Assembly: GCA_013373245.1 (NCBI GenBank)
Contig: JABXID010000153.1
Span: 1 to 60,009 of the forward strand
DNA length: 60,009 nt
Source: Gammaproteobacteria bacterium
Lineage (GTDB): Bacteria; Pseudomonadota; Gammaproteobacteria; Enterobacterales; Alteromonadaceae
Direction: 5' to 3'
The notes beneath the pieces were generated by a model. It saw only the letters and a list, made by a program, of their open reading frames with translations, ran no database searches and was not told the DNA's origin. A program made the translations under genes and the position numbers. The first letter of the stretch is position 1. Each line of letters begins with the position of its first letter. Shown here piece after piece: positions 46,840 to 56,362 of the stretch.

Positions 46840-47511
46840 CTAACTGAAACTGTTTGTCTTTTGCAACGTCATAAACAAATTAAACAACGCCATCAAAATG
46901 ACTATCGAACCTAAGAACAACCTTACATAAGATTGTTCTAAAATGCTATTCAATTTGCTGTTAAACGCTGTCAATCCGACTAAAGTTGGTAGAGTGCCCA
47001 AGCCAAACATAAACATCACCAAACCGCCTAACAAAGCATTGGGTGCCGTTAAAGACATGCTAAGGGCCGTATAAACTAAACCGCAGGGTAATAACCCCCA
47101 AAACAGTCCATAAGCCATGCATTTTGGAATTGAATCAATCGGCAATAAACGTTTTTTTATCGGATCTATTATAGGTTGAATGAAGGTACCTAATTTTTCA
47201 GTATACAGCACCAAACTATTAATTCGGGCTATATGTAAGCCGATGCCTATCATTAATATTGAGGAAATGATTGAAAGAACAAATACACCACCACTTGTTA
47301 AACCGACGATTGATTGCATAAAAACACTCGCAATGAATCCAATAGCACCATAGCCCAAAATACGACCTAAGCTAATAAAGAACGAATAAAGAATGAAATT
47401 TTTGTCTCGTGGTACTGAAAAACCTACAGCCATGGATAAAGATCCACACATGGCAACACAATGTCCACCACCTAAAAAACCCATGAGTAATGCTGCTATT
47501 AACAATTCCAT
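46840..47511 (-). CDS. TauE/SafE-family membrane protein of the cbb3 assembly cluster
   Basis: Inner-membrane protein of 223 residues with about six membrane segments. The N-terminal [18 protein letters not shown], with its histidine and cysteines, is the mark of the small TauE/SafE (UreH/DsbD-like) subgroup that accompanies cytochrome cbb3 oxidase genes. Its biochemical role is not settled; the conserved His/Cys and the location between ccoS and fnr suggest metal or redox handling during oxidase assembly. It is on the same strand as ccoS, 12 bp downstream, and almost touches fnr. Confidence 0.83.
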   Translation of the reverse strand: MELLIAALLMGFLGGGHCVAMCGSLSMAVGFSVPRDKNFILYSFFISLGRILGYGAIGFIASVFMQSIVGLTSGGVFVLSIISSILMIGIGLHIARINSLVLYTEKLGTFIQPIIDPIKKRLLPIDSIPKCMAYGLFWGLLPCGLVYTALSMSLTAPNALLGGLVMFMFGLGTLPTLVGLTAFNSKLNSILEQSYVRLFLGSIVILMALFNLFMTLQKTNSFS

Positions 47512-47523
47512 ATGGCGAGGTAA

Positions 47524-47706
47524 TTATTTGTTAGTTTTGTTGTCGTTATTAATAACATTGGGTTTAACGTCATCGTCTGACAAAATTGAAAAACCTTGTT
47601 TTTCTAAGTCTTCAAATTGCTCGGTTTTTGTCGCCCAAAAAAATACAACAACACCTATAACGATAAACAAAATAGCGACAGGTATGAGGTAATAGATAAT
47701 GTTCAC
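47524..47706 (-). CDS. ccoS: cbb3 oxidase assembly protein CcoS
   Basis: Small membrane protein of 60 residues with one N-terminal membrane segment (IIYYLIPVAILFIVIGVVVF), the family signature FFWATKTEQFEDLEKQGFSIL and an acidic SDDD tail. CcoS is required for cofactor insertion into cbb3 oxidase. It starts with GTG, with an AAGGT upstream. It lies six bases downstream of ccoI. Confidence 0.92.
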   Translation of the reverse strand: MNIIYYLIPVAILFIVIGVVVFFWATKTEQFEDLEKQGFSILSDDDVKPNVINNDNKTNK

Positions 47707-47712
47707 TGAGTT

Positions 47713-50154
47713 TTACCTTTTATTTAATAACCTTAAAGAATTGGAAACAACCAATATGGAACTGGCCGACATACCAATAACGGCAACATAAGGCGCAACA
47801 TAACCAGCCATCGCCACGGGCAATATAATCAAGTTATAAACTAATGACCAGTTGAGATTTTGTTTGATGATCTTTTGAGTTCGCTTAGCCGCATTAAACA
47901 ATGTCTCTATGGCGTTTAAGTTATCTTTTAAAATGATTATATCTGCTGAGAACTTAGTGATATCCGCACCACTTCCCATAGCAATACTAACATCAGCGGT
48001 TGAAAAAACAGGCGCATCATTAATGCCATCGCCAACCATTAAAACTCGGTTGTTTGACTCATTTTGCGTTTCAGCTACCCAGCGAGCTTTATCCGATGGA
48101 CTACATGCCTTTTTATAACTTTTTAGATTTAGAGTTTTAGCTATGCGTTCAACATTTATAGATGAATCGCCGGTTAACATGACGTTAGACAAATCCATTT
48201 CAGACAGCTTTGATAAAAGAGTCTGTGCTTCAGGTTTTATTTTATCGGCAACTTCAAACTCAGCACATAATTGATTATTGACGGTCACAAATACGTTTGC
48301 TTCTTTCAGCATACTTGTTGATTGTTCCGCGTCGTTTAAGCAGAACGATGCTGAGCCAATTTTAATTTGTAGGTCCTTATAAATTGCAGAAACGCCTTTT
48401 CCGACATGAACTTTAACCTGCTCCATACTGGGCAGGTTTCGATTAGCGTCAACTTGCAATGTTGATTTTGTAAACGCTTTCGCTATTGGGTGTTCGGATT
48501 GCAACTGCAAGTGAACTATTAGGCAGTTTAGTTCCAATTTAGATATTAAATTAGTCTCAATGTAGCGAGATGCGCTAATACTAAATTGTCCCTGAGTTAA
48601 CGTCCCAGTTTTATCAAAGGCAACGTGAGTGACCTTGGTTAACTTGTCGAACGCTTCTGGATTCTTAATTAAAATGCCTTGTCGGTTTAGTGTAGACAAA
48701 ATACAGGTGTAGGCTGTCGGCGTTGCTAGACTTAAGGCGCAAGGGCAGGTGGCCACTAAAACAGACAAACTTACCCAAAATGCATCCACAGGTTGATAAA
48801 AATACCAAACAACATAAGTGATTACAGCTAACACCAATTGCGAAAATACAAACTGGTGAGCTATCTTATCGGCGAATTGCGTGAACTCAGGTTTATAGTT
48901 CGAAAATTCGGCTTGTAAATTAGAGATTTTGGACAAAGTGGTATTATCGCCCAACGCAGTGACTTTAATTGTTATCACGCCATCGTTATTAACGCTGCCA
49001 GCAAACACTTTATCGCCAACTTGTTTGTTAACAGGTTCAAACTCACCATTTAAAACCGACTCATTAATGCTACTTTCACCCTTAATAATCTCGCCATCAA
49101 CAGCAATGTGTTCACCGGGTTTTATAAGAATTATGTCATTTAAAACTAAGTTCTTAACCAATACCGTTTGTTGTTCGTTATTAACGAGCTTACAGGCAGT
49201 AGTTGGGATATTTTTATGTAAGTTAGCGTTGGATAATATTGCTTTGCTTTTAGCTCGAAACTCAAGGTATTTGCCTATCAATAACAAAAAAGTAAACATG
49301 GCTATGCTTTCAAAAAACACCTCACCTTGTGCGCCATCCAGACCGTGAATGATCAGTTGATAAAAGCTGGCTAAAAAGGCACCATATATAGCTATTGCTA
49401 CCGGCACATCCATATTCAGTTTTTTTGCTTTTAATGAAGATATAGAGCCAAATAAAAATGGTAACGCCGAATAAAAAACAACTGGTAACGTTAACAACAT
49501 GCTTAGCCACTTGAAGTATCCAGTTTGGTGAGACTCCATGCTGGTGAAAGCACCAAAATACATAGCAAAAGCAATCATCATGACTTGCATGGTAAACAAT
49601 CCCGCAACACCAAGCCTTTTAATATATTGTTTATTTTGTTGTCTTAGTTTTTGTTCTGTATTGGTTACCTTAAAAGGAGAAGAGGGGTAACCTATTGAAG
49701 CGAGTTTGGCGAGTATATCGCTTAACGTTATCTCATCGTCTTGCCAAATAAATTCAGCGCGCTGATTGACCGTGTTCACGCTGACTTTAGTTATGCCTTG
49801 AACAGAGTTAAAGGTTTGTTCAATTAACCATGCGCAGGCAGCGCAGTGAATATTGTCGACTGACAATAGTATTTTTCGAGTATTGTTTTCTAATTTCTCT
49901 GAGACTAAATCGAGAAAGTCTTGATCCTGATAGATATCAAATTGTTTGCTGTCGATATTATCGTCAGGTTTTGTTGCTAAGTCAGAGCGAAGCTCATAAT
50001 AGCTTTGCAAACCACTGTTATAAATATGCTCAGTGATCGCTTTACACCCTAAACAACAGGTATCATGCTCCTGATCATTTACCGCGACTTTATAAACCGG
50101 AGCAGATGTTAAGATCTGCTCTCCGCAATGATAACAACTGGTTGCTTGTGACAT
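47713..50154 (-). CDS. ccoI: Copper-translocating P-type ATPase CcoI
   Basis: P1B-type ATPase that exports copper to the periplasm for cbb3 oxidase. The 813 residues begin with a cysteine-rich domain typical of FixI/CcoI (SCYHCGE; CCLGCKAIT), then a heavy-metal-associated domain with IHCAACAW. Eight membrane segments surround the CPC ion motif (ATCPCALSLATPT). The phosphorylation site is DKTGTLTQG, and the hinge GDGINDAP. I use the ATG at 50154; a TTG at 50175 would overlap ccoH, and no stronger ribosome-binding site supports it. It sits within ccoH-ccoI-ccoS. Confidence 0.94.
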   Translation of the reverse strand: MSQATSCYHCGEQILTSAPVYKVAVNDQEHDTCCLGCKAITEHIYNSGLQSYYELRSDLATKPDDNIDSKQFDIYQDQDFLDLVSEKLENNTRKILLSVDNIHCAACAWLIEQTFNSVQGITKVSVNTVNQRAEFIWQDDEITLSDILAKLASIGYPSSPFKVTNTEQKLRQQNKQYIKRLGVAGLFTMQVMMIAFAMYFGAFTSMESHQTGYFKWLSMLLTLPVVFYSALPFLFGSISSLKAKKLNMDVPVAIAIYGAFLASFYQLIIHGLDGAQGEVFFESIAMFTFLLLIGKYLEFRAKSKAILSNANLHKNIPTTACKLVNNEQQTVLVKNLVLNDIILIKPGEHIAVDGEIIKGESSINESVLNGEFEPVNKQVGDKVFAGSVNNDGVITIKVTALGDNTTLSKISNLQAEFSNYKPEFTQFADKIAHQFVFSQLVLAVITYVVWYFYQPVDAFWVSLSVLVATCPCALSLATPTAYTCILSTLNRQGILIKNPEAFDKLTKVTHVAFDKTGTLTQGQFSISASRYIETNLISKLELNCLIVHLQLQSEHPIAKAFTKSTLQVDANRNLPSMEQVKVHVGKGVSAIYKDLQIKIGSASFCLNDAEQSTSMLKEANVFVTVNNQLCAEFEVADKIKPEAQTLLSKLSEMDLSNVMLTGDSSINVERIAKTLNLKSYKKACSPSDKARWVAETQNESNNRVLMVGDGINDAPVFSTADVSIAMGSGADITKFSADIIILKDNLNAIETLFNAAKRTQKIIKQNLNWSLVYNLIILPVAMAGYVAPYVAVIGMSASSILVVSNSLRLLNKR

Positions 50155-50159
50155 TGATG

Positions 50160-50627
50160 TTAAAGTTGAACCCAATCAGAGTAGGGTAATGCTAACTGCG
50201 ATTTTACCTTCCAACTATTATCCATTGGCGAAACAATAATTTGCCATTTCCCCGACATATCTTGTTCGACAGAACCTGATAATGTACCGATTGCATTTGG
50301 AGATACAACAAACGAAAAGTCTTTATCTCCCAGTGTAGAGTGCACCATAGACACTTTTAACGCTGGGTACTTATTTTCTGTTTTAATTTGCACCTGACCG
50401 TCTTTAACGAGAATTTGCAAATCAACACCTAACTCAGCCGCTTTGTTGTATAAGGTTAATTCCTGATTAATCGCTTTGCCTTTTTTATAATAATCATCTA
50501 TTACCATTTCAGGTTGATTTTGAGACGTGATGATAACTGTGGCAATACCAGCGACCACGGCAGACATTGGAAAGGCAATGATAAGCCATACCCAAGGATT
50601 TTTATACCAAGCTTCGTTTTGTTGCAT
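50160..50627 (-). CDS. ccoH: FixH/CcoH-family cbb3 oxidase assembly protein
   Basis: Membrane-anchored protein of 155 residues: one N-terminal membrane segment (WVWLIIAFPMSAVVAGIATVII), then a periplasmic FixH domain containing the recognisable DDYYKKGKAINQEL. CcoH associates with the cbb3 oxidase during assembly. It is the first gene of the accessory group, five bases upstream of ccoI, and separated from ccoP by a terminator and a 148-bp spacer that must hold its promoter. I looked there for an FNR box and found none. Confidence 0.9.
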   Translation of the reverse strand: MQQNEAWYKNPWVWLIIAFPMSAVVAGIATVIITSQNQPEMVIDDYYKKGKAINQELTLYNKAAELGVDLQILVKDGQVQIKTENKYPALKVSMVHSTLGDKDFSFVVSPNAIGTLSGSVEQDMSGKWQIIVSPMDNSWKVKSQLALPYSDWVQL

Positions 50628-50731
50628 TTTAAACTACCTAATTAATTTTATATGCAAAGTTACTTTTATGATTGGCTTAATCGGGTAAATAACTTTGAAT
50701 ATAAATTTAACAAATATACAGCGTTTGTTAT

Positions 50732-50756
50732 AAAAAAGGCCTCTAAGCAGAGGCCC
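50732..50756 (-). terminator. Terminator of ccoNOQP
   Basis: On the minus strand GGCCTCT and AGAGGCC form a perfect 7-bp GC-rich stem around GCTT, followed by six T, 20 bp after the ccoP stop. Confidence 0.9.
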
Positions 50757-50775
50757 TTTAACTTTAAGTAACTTG

Positions 50776-51840
50776 CTACTTGTTCGGATGCGAAATGTTA
50801 TAGATGTATGCAGAAATTACATGCACTTTATCTTCACCTAAAACGTCTTTCCACGCTGGCATTACACCGGCTCTTCCGTTACGAATTGACTCTTCAACTG
50901 CTTTGGTTGAACCACCGTACAACCAAATGTTGTCAGTTAAGTTAGGAGCTCCGGTTTCTAAACCGTTTGCAACACCACCTTTACCGTCAGCCCCGTGACA
51001 TGCAGCACAAACAGCGAATCGTGCTTTACCAGCTTCAGCCATCTTATCGTTAACTTTACGACCAGCTAACTTAAGAACATATTGAGCTACTTCTTTAACA
51101 CCATCTTCGCCTAACATTGGTCCCCAAGCCGCCATACCTTGTGCAACACGACCATGCATCAATGTTTCTTTGATTTTTTCTGGCGTACCGCCATATAACC
51201 AATCACTATCGGTTAAGTTAGGGAAACCAGTTGAACCACGAGCATCAGAACCATGACACAATGCACAGTTTTGCAGATACAAACGTTGTCCTACTTTGTA
51301 TGGTTCTACTACTAAAACACCTTCTGGTTGTTTGTCTTGCTCAAGACACGCTGTTTGCACATACGAGTCGTCTTTACTTTCAAAACATAAACCTTCTGAG
51401 TAGGCCAAATCTAAAATCGGCATGTCAGCCATAGCATTAAATAGTGGCCCAAACGTTTGGTCAGCAGCCTTATATTCCTGATCAAGTTGAACTAACAAAC
51501 CTTCGGCTTTTGCTTTTTCCGATAGTTCTTTTGACTCCGCTAATGTAGTGATACCTTGGTTTGAACTTTTCCATCCTAAGAAGCCTTGATAATTACCTAA
51601 GCCAGGGTAAGCGGCTAAGTAAAATACAGACCATGCAAGGATGAAGTAAAACATGTAAGTCCACCACTTAGGTAATGGGTTGTTTAATTCTTCGATTCCG
51701 TCGAATTCATGCCCCATAGACTCACCTTCACCAACGTGAGTGTAATTCTTTAAGTTGACCGTAATGATCCAAAAACAAGCTACGATAGAGAATACTGTTA
51801 GGATTACTATCCACCAGTGCCAAAACTCAGTCATTATCAT
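50776..51840 (-). CDS. ccoP: cbb3 cytochrome c oxidase subunit III, CcoP
   Basis: Membrane-bound dihaem cytochrome c of 354 residues feeding electrons to CcoN. It has two N-terminal membrane segments with the conserved HEFDGIEELNNPLPKWW between them. Two haem c motifs follow, CALCH and CAACH, each with a downstream methionine ligand region. The ATG at 51840 has AGGAG seven bases before it and overlaps the end of ccoQ by 14 bp. Last gene of ccoNOQP, followed by a strong terminator. Confidence 0.96.
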   Translation of the reverse strand: MIMTEFWHWWIVILTVFSIVACFWIITVNLKNYTHVGEGESMGHEFDGIEELNNPLPKWWTYMFYFILAWSVFYLAAYPGLGNYQGFLGWKSSNQGITTLAESKELSEKAKAEGLLVQLDQEYKAADQTFGPLFNAMADMPILDLAYSEGLCFESKDDSYVQTACLEQDKQPEGVLVVEPYKVGQRLYLQNCALCHGSDARGSTGFPNLTDSDWLYGGTPEKIKETLMHGRVAQGMAAWGPMLGEDGVKEVAQYVLKLAGRKVNDKMAEAGKARFAVCAACHGADGKGGVANGLETGAPNLTDNIWLYGGSTKAVEESIRNGRAGVMPAWKDVLGEDKVHVISAYIYNISHPNK

Positions 51841-52009
51841 TTGATGACTCCTTCTTTAACGGTTTATCGTTTACGTCCTCATCTAAGATTGAGCTAGCAA
51901 TATCGTCGAAATCTTTTTTACGCTTTTTGCTATAAGCCCAGTAAACGATAACCAAAAACAAAACTAATAAAATTAACGTGTATACGCCTCGATACGTTCC
52001 GTAATCCAT
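51827..52009 (-). CDS. ccoQ: cbb3 oxidase subunit CcoQ
   Basis: Small (60-residue) single-span protein: YGTYRGVYTLILLVLFLVIV forms the membrane segment, then a basic stretch KKRKKDFDD and an acidic tail. In other bacteria CcoQ stabilises the oxidase complex. It lies five bases downstream of ccoO and overlaps ccoP. Confidence 0.92.
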   Translation of the reverse strand: MDYGTYRGVYTLILLVLFLVIVYWAYSKKRKKDFDDIASSILDEDVNDKPLKKESSNDND

Positions 52010-52014
52010 AATAA

Positions 52015-52659
52015 TTACTTCAGGTGTGTACCAAGTTGTTGTAAGTAGGCAATAAGAGCTTGCATCTCTGTTTTACCTTTAACGGCTTCTTCAGCTCCAG
52101 CAATATCTTCTGCCGAATATAATGGAATGTAATTTCCATTTTCGTCTTTATGAGTTTTGCCTTCTGTTAAGATATTAAATGTTTCTAATTTCTTAGCTGT
52201 ATCTTCACCAGTCAATACTGCTTCATCTAACCATTTAAATGAAGGCATATTTGACTGAGGGACCACTGAACGAGGGTCCATTAAGTGAGCGTAGTGCCAG
52301 TCATCAGAATAACGGCCGCCTACACGTGCTAAGTCAGGACCAGTTCGTTTTGAGCCCCAAAGGAAAGGGTGGTCCCAAACAGATTCACCGGCAACCGAAT
52401 AATGACCATAACGTTCAACTTCTGCACGGAACGGACGGATCATTTGACTATGACAGCTGTTACAGCCTTCTCTTATGTATACGTCACGACCTTCCATTTC
52501 TAAAGGTGTTAATGCACGCATATTCTTTACAGGCTCAGTTGTGTCTTTTTGAAACATCAAAGGAGTAATTTCTACCAACGCACCGAAGCTGATCGCAATA
52601 ACGGTGAAGATAGACATCAATACGACGCTTTTTTCAATCTTCTCGTGATGATTTGCCAT
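52015..52659 (-). CDS. ccoO: cbb3 oxidase monohaem subunit CcoO
   Basis: Membrane-anchored monohaem cytochrome c of 214 residues with one N-terminal membrane segment and the haem motif CNSCH in [18 protein letters not shown]. The [19 protein letters not shown] and PSFKW segments are invariant in the family, the latter near the methionine ligand. Middle gene of ccoNOQP, 14 bp after ccoN. Confidence 0.96.
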   Translation of the reverse strand: MANHHEKIEKSVVLMSIFTVIAISFGALVEITPLMFQKDTTEPVKNMRALTPLEMEGRDVYIREGCNSCHSQMIRPFRAEVERYGHYSVAGESVWDHPFLWGSKRTGPDLARVGGRYSDDWHYAHLMDPRSVVPQSNMPSFKWLDEAVLTGEDTAKKLETFNILTEGKTHKDENGNYIPLYSAEDIAGAEEAVKGKTEMQALIAYLQQLGTHLK

Positions 52660-52673
52660 AATTTTATACTTCC

Positions 52674-54101
52674 TTATGCTGCTTGTGTTTGACCAGCAGC
52701 TACCTGCTTGTCACCACGAACTGTTTTATAAACGTTGTATCCCATTACTAACATTCCAGCAACAACGAATACACCGCCTAAGAAACGAACAAAATAGAAT
52801 GGGTAAGACGCTTCTAAGCTTTGTACAAAGCTATAAGTTAACGTACCGTCAGAGTTAACTGCACGCCACATCAAACCTTGCATCACACCAGAAATCCACA
52901 TTGATACAATATAGAAAACAACACCAACAGTGTGTAACCAGAAATGCGTGTTAACTAATTTCAAGTCAGCCATTTGTGTTTTACCGTATAGACGTGGGAT
53001 TAGGTGATATAGAGCACCGATAGAAACCATCGCAACCCAACCTAACGCACCTGAATGAACGTGCCCAACAGTCCAGTCAGTATAGTGAGAAAGGGCGTTT
53101 ACTGATTTAATCGCCATCATTGGGCCTTCAAACGTCGACATACCATAGAACGAAAGCGATACGATTAAGAAACGTAATACTGGGTCGGTACGTAATTTAT
53201 GCCAAGCGCCTGAAAGAGTCATGATACCGTTTATCATGCCACCCCAAGATGGAATAAATAGAATAACTGACATAACCATACCTAAAGACTGAGTCCAGTC
53301 AGGTAAAGCTGTGTAGTGTAAGTGGTGAGGGCCTGCCCAAATGTATAAAGATACAAGAGCCCAGAAATGAACAACAGATAAACGATAAGAGTAAACTGGA
53401 CGTTCTGCTTGTTTAGGAACGAAGTAGTACATCATACCTAAGAAACCAGCTGTTAATAAGAAGCCTACTGCGTTATGACCATACCACCACTGGATCATTG
53501 CATCGACTGCACCAGAGTAGATAGAGTATGATTTAAACAAAGTAACAGGAATTGCCGCACTGTTTACCAAGTGTAAAACCGCTACGGTAATAATAAATCC
53601 AGCATAAAACCAGTTTGCTACATAGATATGGCTGGTTTTACGTATCGCGATAGTGCCAATGAACACGTAAGCGTATGCAACCCAAACAATCGTAATAAGA
53701 ATATCGATTGGCCACTCTAATTCAGCGTATTCTTTCGCAGTACTAATACCTAATGGTAATGTAATTACTGCAGAAATAATGATCGCTTGCCATCCCCAAA
53801 ACGTGAACGCAGCGATTTTATCGCTAATTAATCTTACCTTACACGTGCGTTGCACAACATAGTAAGAGGTTGCGAATAGGGCGCTAGTACCAAATGCAAA
53901 AATAACAGCATTTGTATGAAGCGGTCTTAAACGCGAAAAAGTTAGCCAAGGCGTATCAAAGTTTAAAGCTGGCCATATTAACTGCGCTGCAATTAATACA
54001 CCTACAGCCATACCGATAATACCCCATAAAACAGTTGTTAAAGCAAATTGCTTAACAACTTTATAGTTGTACTCTGGATGAGCGATTGTAGTTGTTGTCA
54101 T
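52674..54101 (-). CDS. ccoN: cbb3 cytochrome c oxidase subunit I, CcoN
   Basis: Catalytic haem-copper subunit with about twelve membrane helices, 475 residues from the ATG at 54101. Typical landmarks are [16 protein letters not shown] (low-spin haem histidine), [18 protein letters not shown] (copper-B histidine and tyrosine region), [12 protein letters not shown] (histidine pair) and [13 protein letters not shown] near the last haem ligands. cbb3 oxidases have very high oxygen affinity and serve microaerobic respiration. A GTG at 54116 is an alternative start. First gene of the operon; an FNR-like site lies about 160 bp upstream. Confidence 0.96.
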   Translation of the reverse strand: MTTTTIAHPEYNYKVVKQFALTTVLWGIIGMAVGVLIAAQLIWPALNFDTPWLTFSRLRPLHTNAVIFAFGTSALFATSYYVVQRTCKVRLISDKIAAFTFWGWQAIIISAVITLPLGISTAKEYAELEWPIDILITIVWVAYAYVFIGTIAIRKTSHIYVANWFYAGFIITVAVLHLVNSAAIPVTLFKSYSIYSGAVDAMIQWWYGHNAVGFLLTAGFLGMMYYFVPKQAERPVYSYRLSVVHFWALVSLYIWAGPHHLHYTALPDWTQSLGMVMSVILFIPSWGGMINGIMTLSGAWHKLRTDPVLRFLIVSLSFYGMSTFEGPMMAIKSVNALSHYTDWTVGHVHSGALGWVAMVSIGALYHLIPRLYGKTQMADLKLVNTHFWLHTVGVVFYIVSMWISGVMQGLMWRAVNSDGTLTYSFVQSLEASYPFYFVRFLGGVFVVAGMLVMGYNVYKTVRGDKQVAAGQTQAA

Positions 54102-54257
54102 AGTTTTGGATTCCACTTACATGTGAAAATTTTTTATTAAAAGTTAAAAGATAGACCCAATTTTTTGAATTTGTATAAAAACCGTAAATTAAGCCTTTTA
54201 GGCAGGGTGAATAATAAAGTTTTTGAACGTAAAATAATACCCAGTAATGATAAAAAC

Positions 54258-54271
54258 TTGTCTTGGATCAA
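54258..54271 (-). promoter_or_regulatory. FNR-like site upstream of ccoN
   Basis: On the minus strand TTGATCCAAGACAA matches the FNR consensus at 8 of 10 fixed positions. TATTAT (54239-54234) or TATTTT (54236-54231) downstream would put it at about -38 or -41 of a ccoN promoter with a leader of about 120 nt. It is 17 bp before the start of the divergent lipoprotein gene. Confidence 0.5.
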
Positions 54272-54287
54272 CAGAGAATCACTCTTA

Positions 54288-54722
54288 ATGTTTATAAATT
54301 ATACTAGCGCGTTTAAATATATAATATTTATTGCTTTTTTGGGTACTAGCAGTGGTTGTGAAAACTCAAAAAATGAGTCGTTTAAAGGCTGTAAAACAAC
54401 CGATGAACATTGTTTAATCCTTAAACAATCTACCATAGAAATAATGATTAATACCGATGAAGTATTAGTAGAGAATCTTTATCAGTTTGTAATCAAATCA
54501 GAAGAAAATATTACAAAGCTGGCGATTGAAGGCATAAGTATGAATATGGGGGTATTACCAATACAATTGCAAAAAAGCGACACTGATGAATTTCAGTATT
54601 CTGGCCGTTTTATTCTTGGCATTTGCAGTCAACCTGATATGCAGTGGCAATTTATTGCGAAATTATCAAACAGCGAAACTATAAGAATACCGTTTAACTC
54701 AAAATGGCATTCAAGTTTGTGA
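54288..54722 (+). CDS. Putative lipoprotein, unknown, divergent from ccoN
   Basis: From the ATG at 54288 it encodes 144 residues: a hydrophobic signal (YIIFIAFLG) followed by TSSGC, a plausible lipobox cysteine near residue 24. The mature domain is small and beta-rich; ISMNMGVLPIQLQKSD and GICSQPDMQWQFIAKLS recall FixH/YtkA-like periplasmic domains (a met-rich turn, two cysteines), so I suspect a copper or oxidase link, reinforced by its position beside ccoN. The frame continues 41 codons upstream, but that part crosses the ccoN promoter region and lacks a signal peptide. Confidence 0.6.
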   Translation: MFINYTSAFKYIIFIAFLGTSSGCENSKNESFKGCKTTDEHCLILKQSTIEIMINTDEVLVENLYQFVIKSEENITKLAIEGISMNMGVLPIQLQKSDTDEFQYSGRFILGICSQPDMQWQFIAKLSNSETIRIPFNSKWHSSL

Positions 54723-54814
54723 AACTTGCTAAATACTTCCTGATTACTTAATCTGTGAAACCTTATCTTTAACACTTTATGTTAACGGAATTGAATAAGA
54801 CAGCCATCGATTGC

Positions 54815-55609
54815 ATGAAACTAAAGAACAGCCTTGTATTAACAATATTCATAACAACGGTTTACGCGGGATTTGCTGTCGCCAAAAACCAAACTATTTT
54901 TGTAGGAACGGTTGAATACCCACCACTAATGGGCAAAAAAACAGGCTTAGCGACTGAAATAGTAAAAGCTGCGTTTAAATCTCAAAACATAGATGTGGTA
55001 TATGAGGTGTATCCAATGTCTAGAATCATATGGTCAGTTGAAAATTCTATTAATGTTGCATCAGTTGGCAGTAGAGACTGGATTAAAGCGGACCAAGATG
55101 CAGACAAAATCATAAATACCACTTTTTATTACACCAACATGAACTTGTTTTACTTAAAAGAACGTTTTCCTAATGGTTTCAACTATCGTGATTTGTCTAA
55201 CCTAAAACCTTATTCAATAGGATATATTCGAGGCGGTTCTTTAACACAGTTGTTAGAAAACCAAGCTTTAAATATCATTTACAGCGCGACAATGAATGCC
55301 AATGTTCGATTGTTAGAAATAAACCGTGTCGACTTTATAGCAGCGACTGAATTAGGTGGCTGGGGTGCACTTGAAAAACACTCAACTAGACCTTTAGCTG
55401 ATTTTGCACGAGCAGAGCAAAACATTCACACCATAAGCGGCGATATTTTATTTCCAGAGTCACAAGAGCAACTCAAAGCAACTTTTGAAACTGGTTTAAA
55501 ATCGATTATTAATTCTGGCCAGTATGAAACGATATTGAGTCGATATCATAAGACAGGTCCAATGCCACGAAATTTAAAAGACTTAGTGAAACATTGGAAA
55601 GGCTTATAA
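54815..55609 (+). CDS. Periplasmic binding protein, amino-acid type (SBP family 3)
   Basis: Exported protein of about 264 residues with signal MKLKNSLVLTIFITTVYAG and a type II periplasmic-binding fold: FVGTVEYPPLMGKK at the start, TGLATEIVKAAFKSQ next, and RGGSLTQLLE in the second lobe. A start twelve codons earlier (54779) is possible, but the signal peptide begins at 54815. No permease or ATPase is adjacent, so it may be an orphan sensor-like or solute-binding protein, as often seen in Alteromonadales. Ligand unknown. Confidence 0.8.
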   Translation: MKLKNSLVLTIFITTVYAGFAVAKNQTIFVGTVEYPPLMGKKTGLATEIVKAAFKSQNIDVVYEVYPMSRIIWSVENSINVASVGSRDWIKADQDADKIINTTFYYTNMNLFYLKERFPNGFNYRDLSNLKPYSIGYIRGGSLTQLLENQALNIIYSATMNANVRLLEINRVDFIAATELGGWGALEKHSTRPLADFARAEQNIHTISGDILFPESQEQLKATFETGLKSIINSGQYETILSRYHKTGPMPRNLKDLVKHWKGL

Positions 55610-55797
55610 AGTCAAAAGACTAAGGAATACAAACCAAAGTGTTATCATTAAACAAACACTCAATTTAACATAATATACATTATGCGCATATTTAGGTATT
55701 TTAAATATCAGGCTTGTTGTTAGTATCTCACGTACGTTACGAAGCAAATTACACTCTAAGTACGGATGTTTATCGCTGCGTAAATAGGCTTTTTTGC

Positions 55798-56334
55798 TTA
55801 GAAGCTGGAATTTGGTTGTTGCAAGAATTCTAGCTCTTCTGCAGTTGATTTACGATTGAGGACTGAATTTCGATGCGGGTATCGTTCAAACCGGTCAATG
55901 ATAACTTAGTGTTTTAACTCGAACTCAAGGTTGTATTCCAGTTCAGGTTGACTAAATAATTTCACAGCTTGTTGATGAATAAGTTTAGATTCACTGTGCA
56001 TATATGGCATATAAATAAATGACTTTTCCGTCGCATTTAGTTCCTTGTCCAGACCAAGTCTTATTGCTTCCTGTGCTAATGCTAACGCTAATGGATCTTG
56101 TAAGAATGCTTGTGCTGAGTCTCTAAATATATTCCTAGAGAATTGATCCAGTATTATTATTTCAGCGAGTCGACCTCGTGTGGAATCTCGCCATTCGAAT
56201 AGCTCTGATTTAGCCGCTGCTTCATGTATCGATTTAAAACGCTTAATGATAAGTTGGTCTAGCGATGTATCCTTTGTAAACCACTGTTGTGGAGATAATT
56301 CGTCAAACCAAAAGTGTAAAACTTCATTTAACAT
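55798..56334 (-). pseudogene. DUF924 gene with an internal nonsense codon
   Basis: The frame reads 142 codons of a DUF924 protein (VLHFWFDELSPQQWF; LDQFSRNIFR; YMPYMHSES), then meets TAA at 55908-55906. In the same frame it continues for another 35 codons (VIIDRFERYPHRNSVL, then STAEELEFLQQPNSSF) to a normal stop at 55800-55798. That tail is the conserved C-terminus of the family, whose members are about 180 residues. The TAA replaces what is probably a Lys codon, a one-base change. The protein is therefore truncated by a fifth, unless the stop is read through. Recent nonsense mutation or sequencing error. Confidence 0.8.
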
Positions 56335-56362
56335 AATATCTCCACGTTAACAGTTATTAAAC

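Noticed and set aside
48929-49348. 139-codon frame antisense to ccoI
   Set aside because: Shadow of the strongly supported ccoI frame; no start signal and no recognisable domain.
50628-50731. FNR box expected upstream of ccoH
   Set aside because: Read on both strands, no sequence reaches a usable match to TTGATnnnnATCAA.
52239-52568. 109-codon frame antisense to ccoO
   Set aside because: Shadow of a highly conserved haem protein gene.
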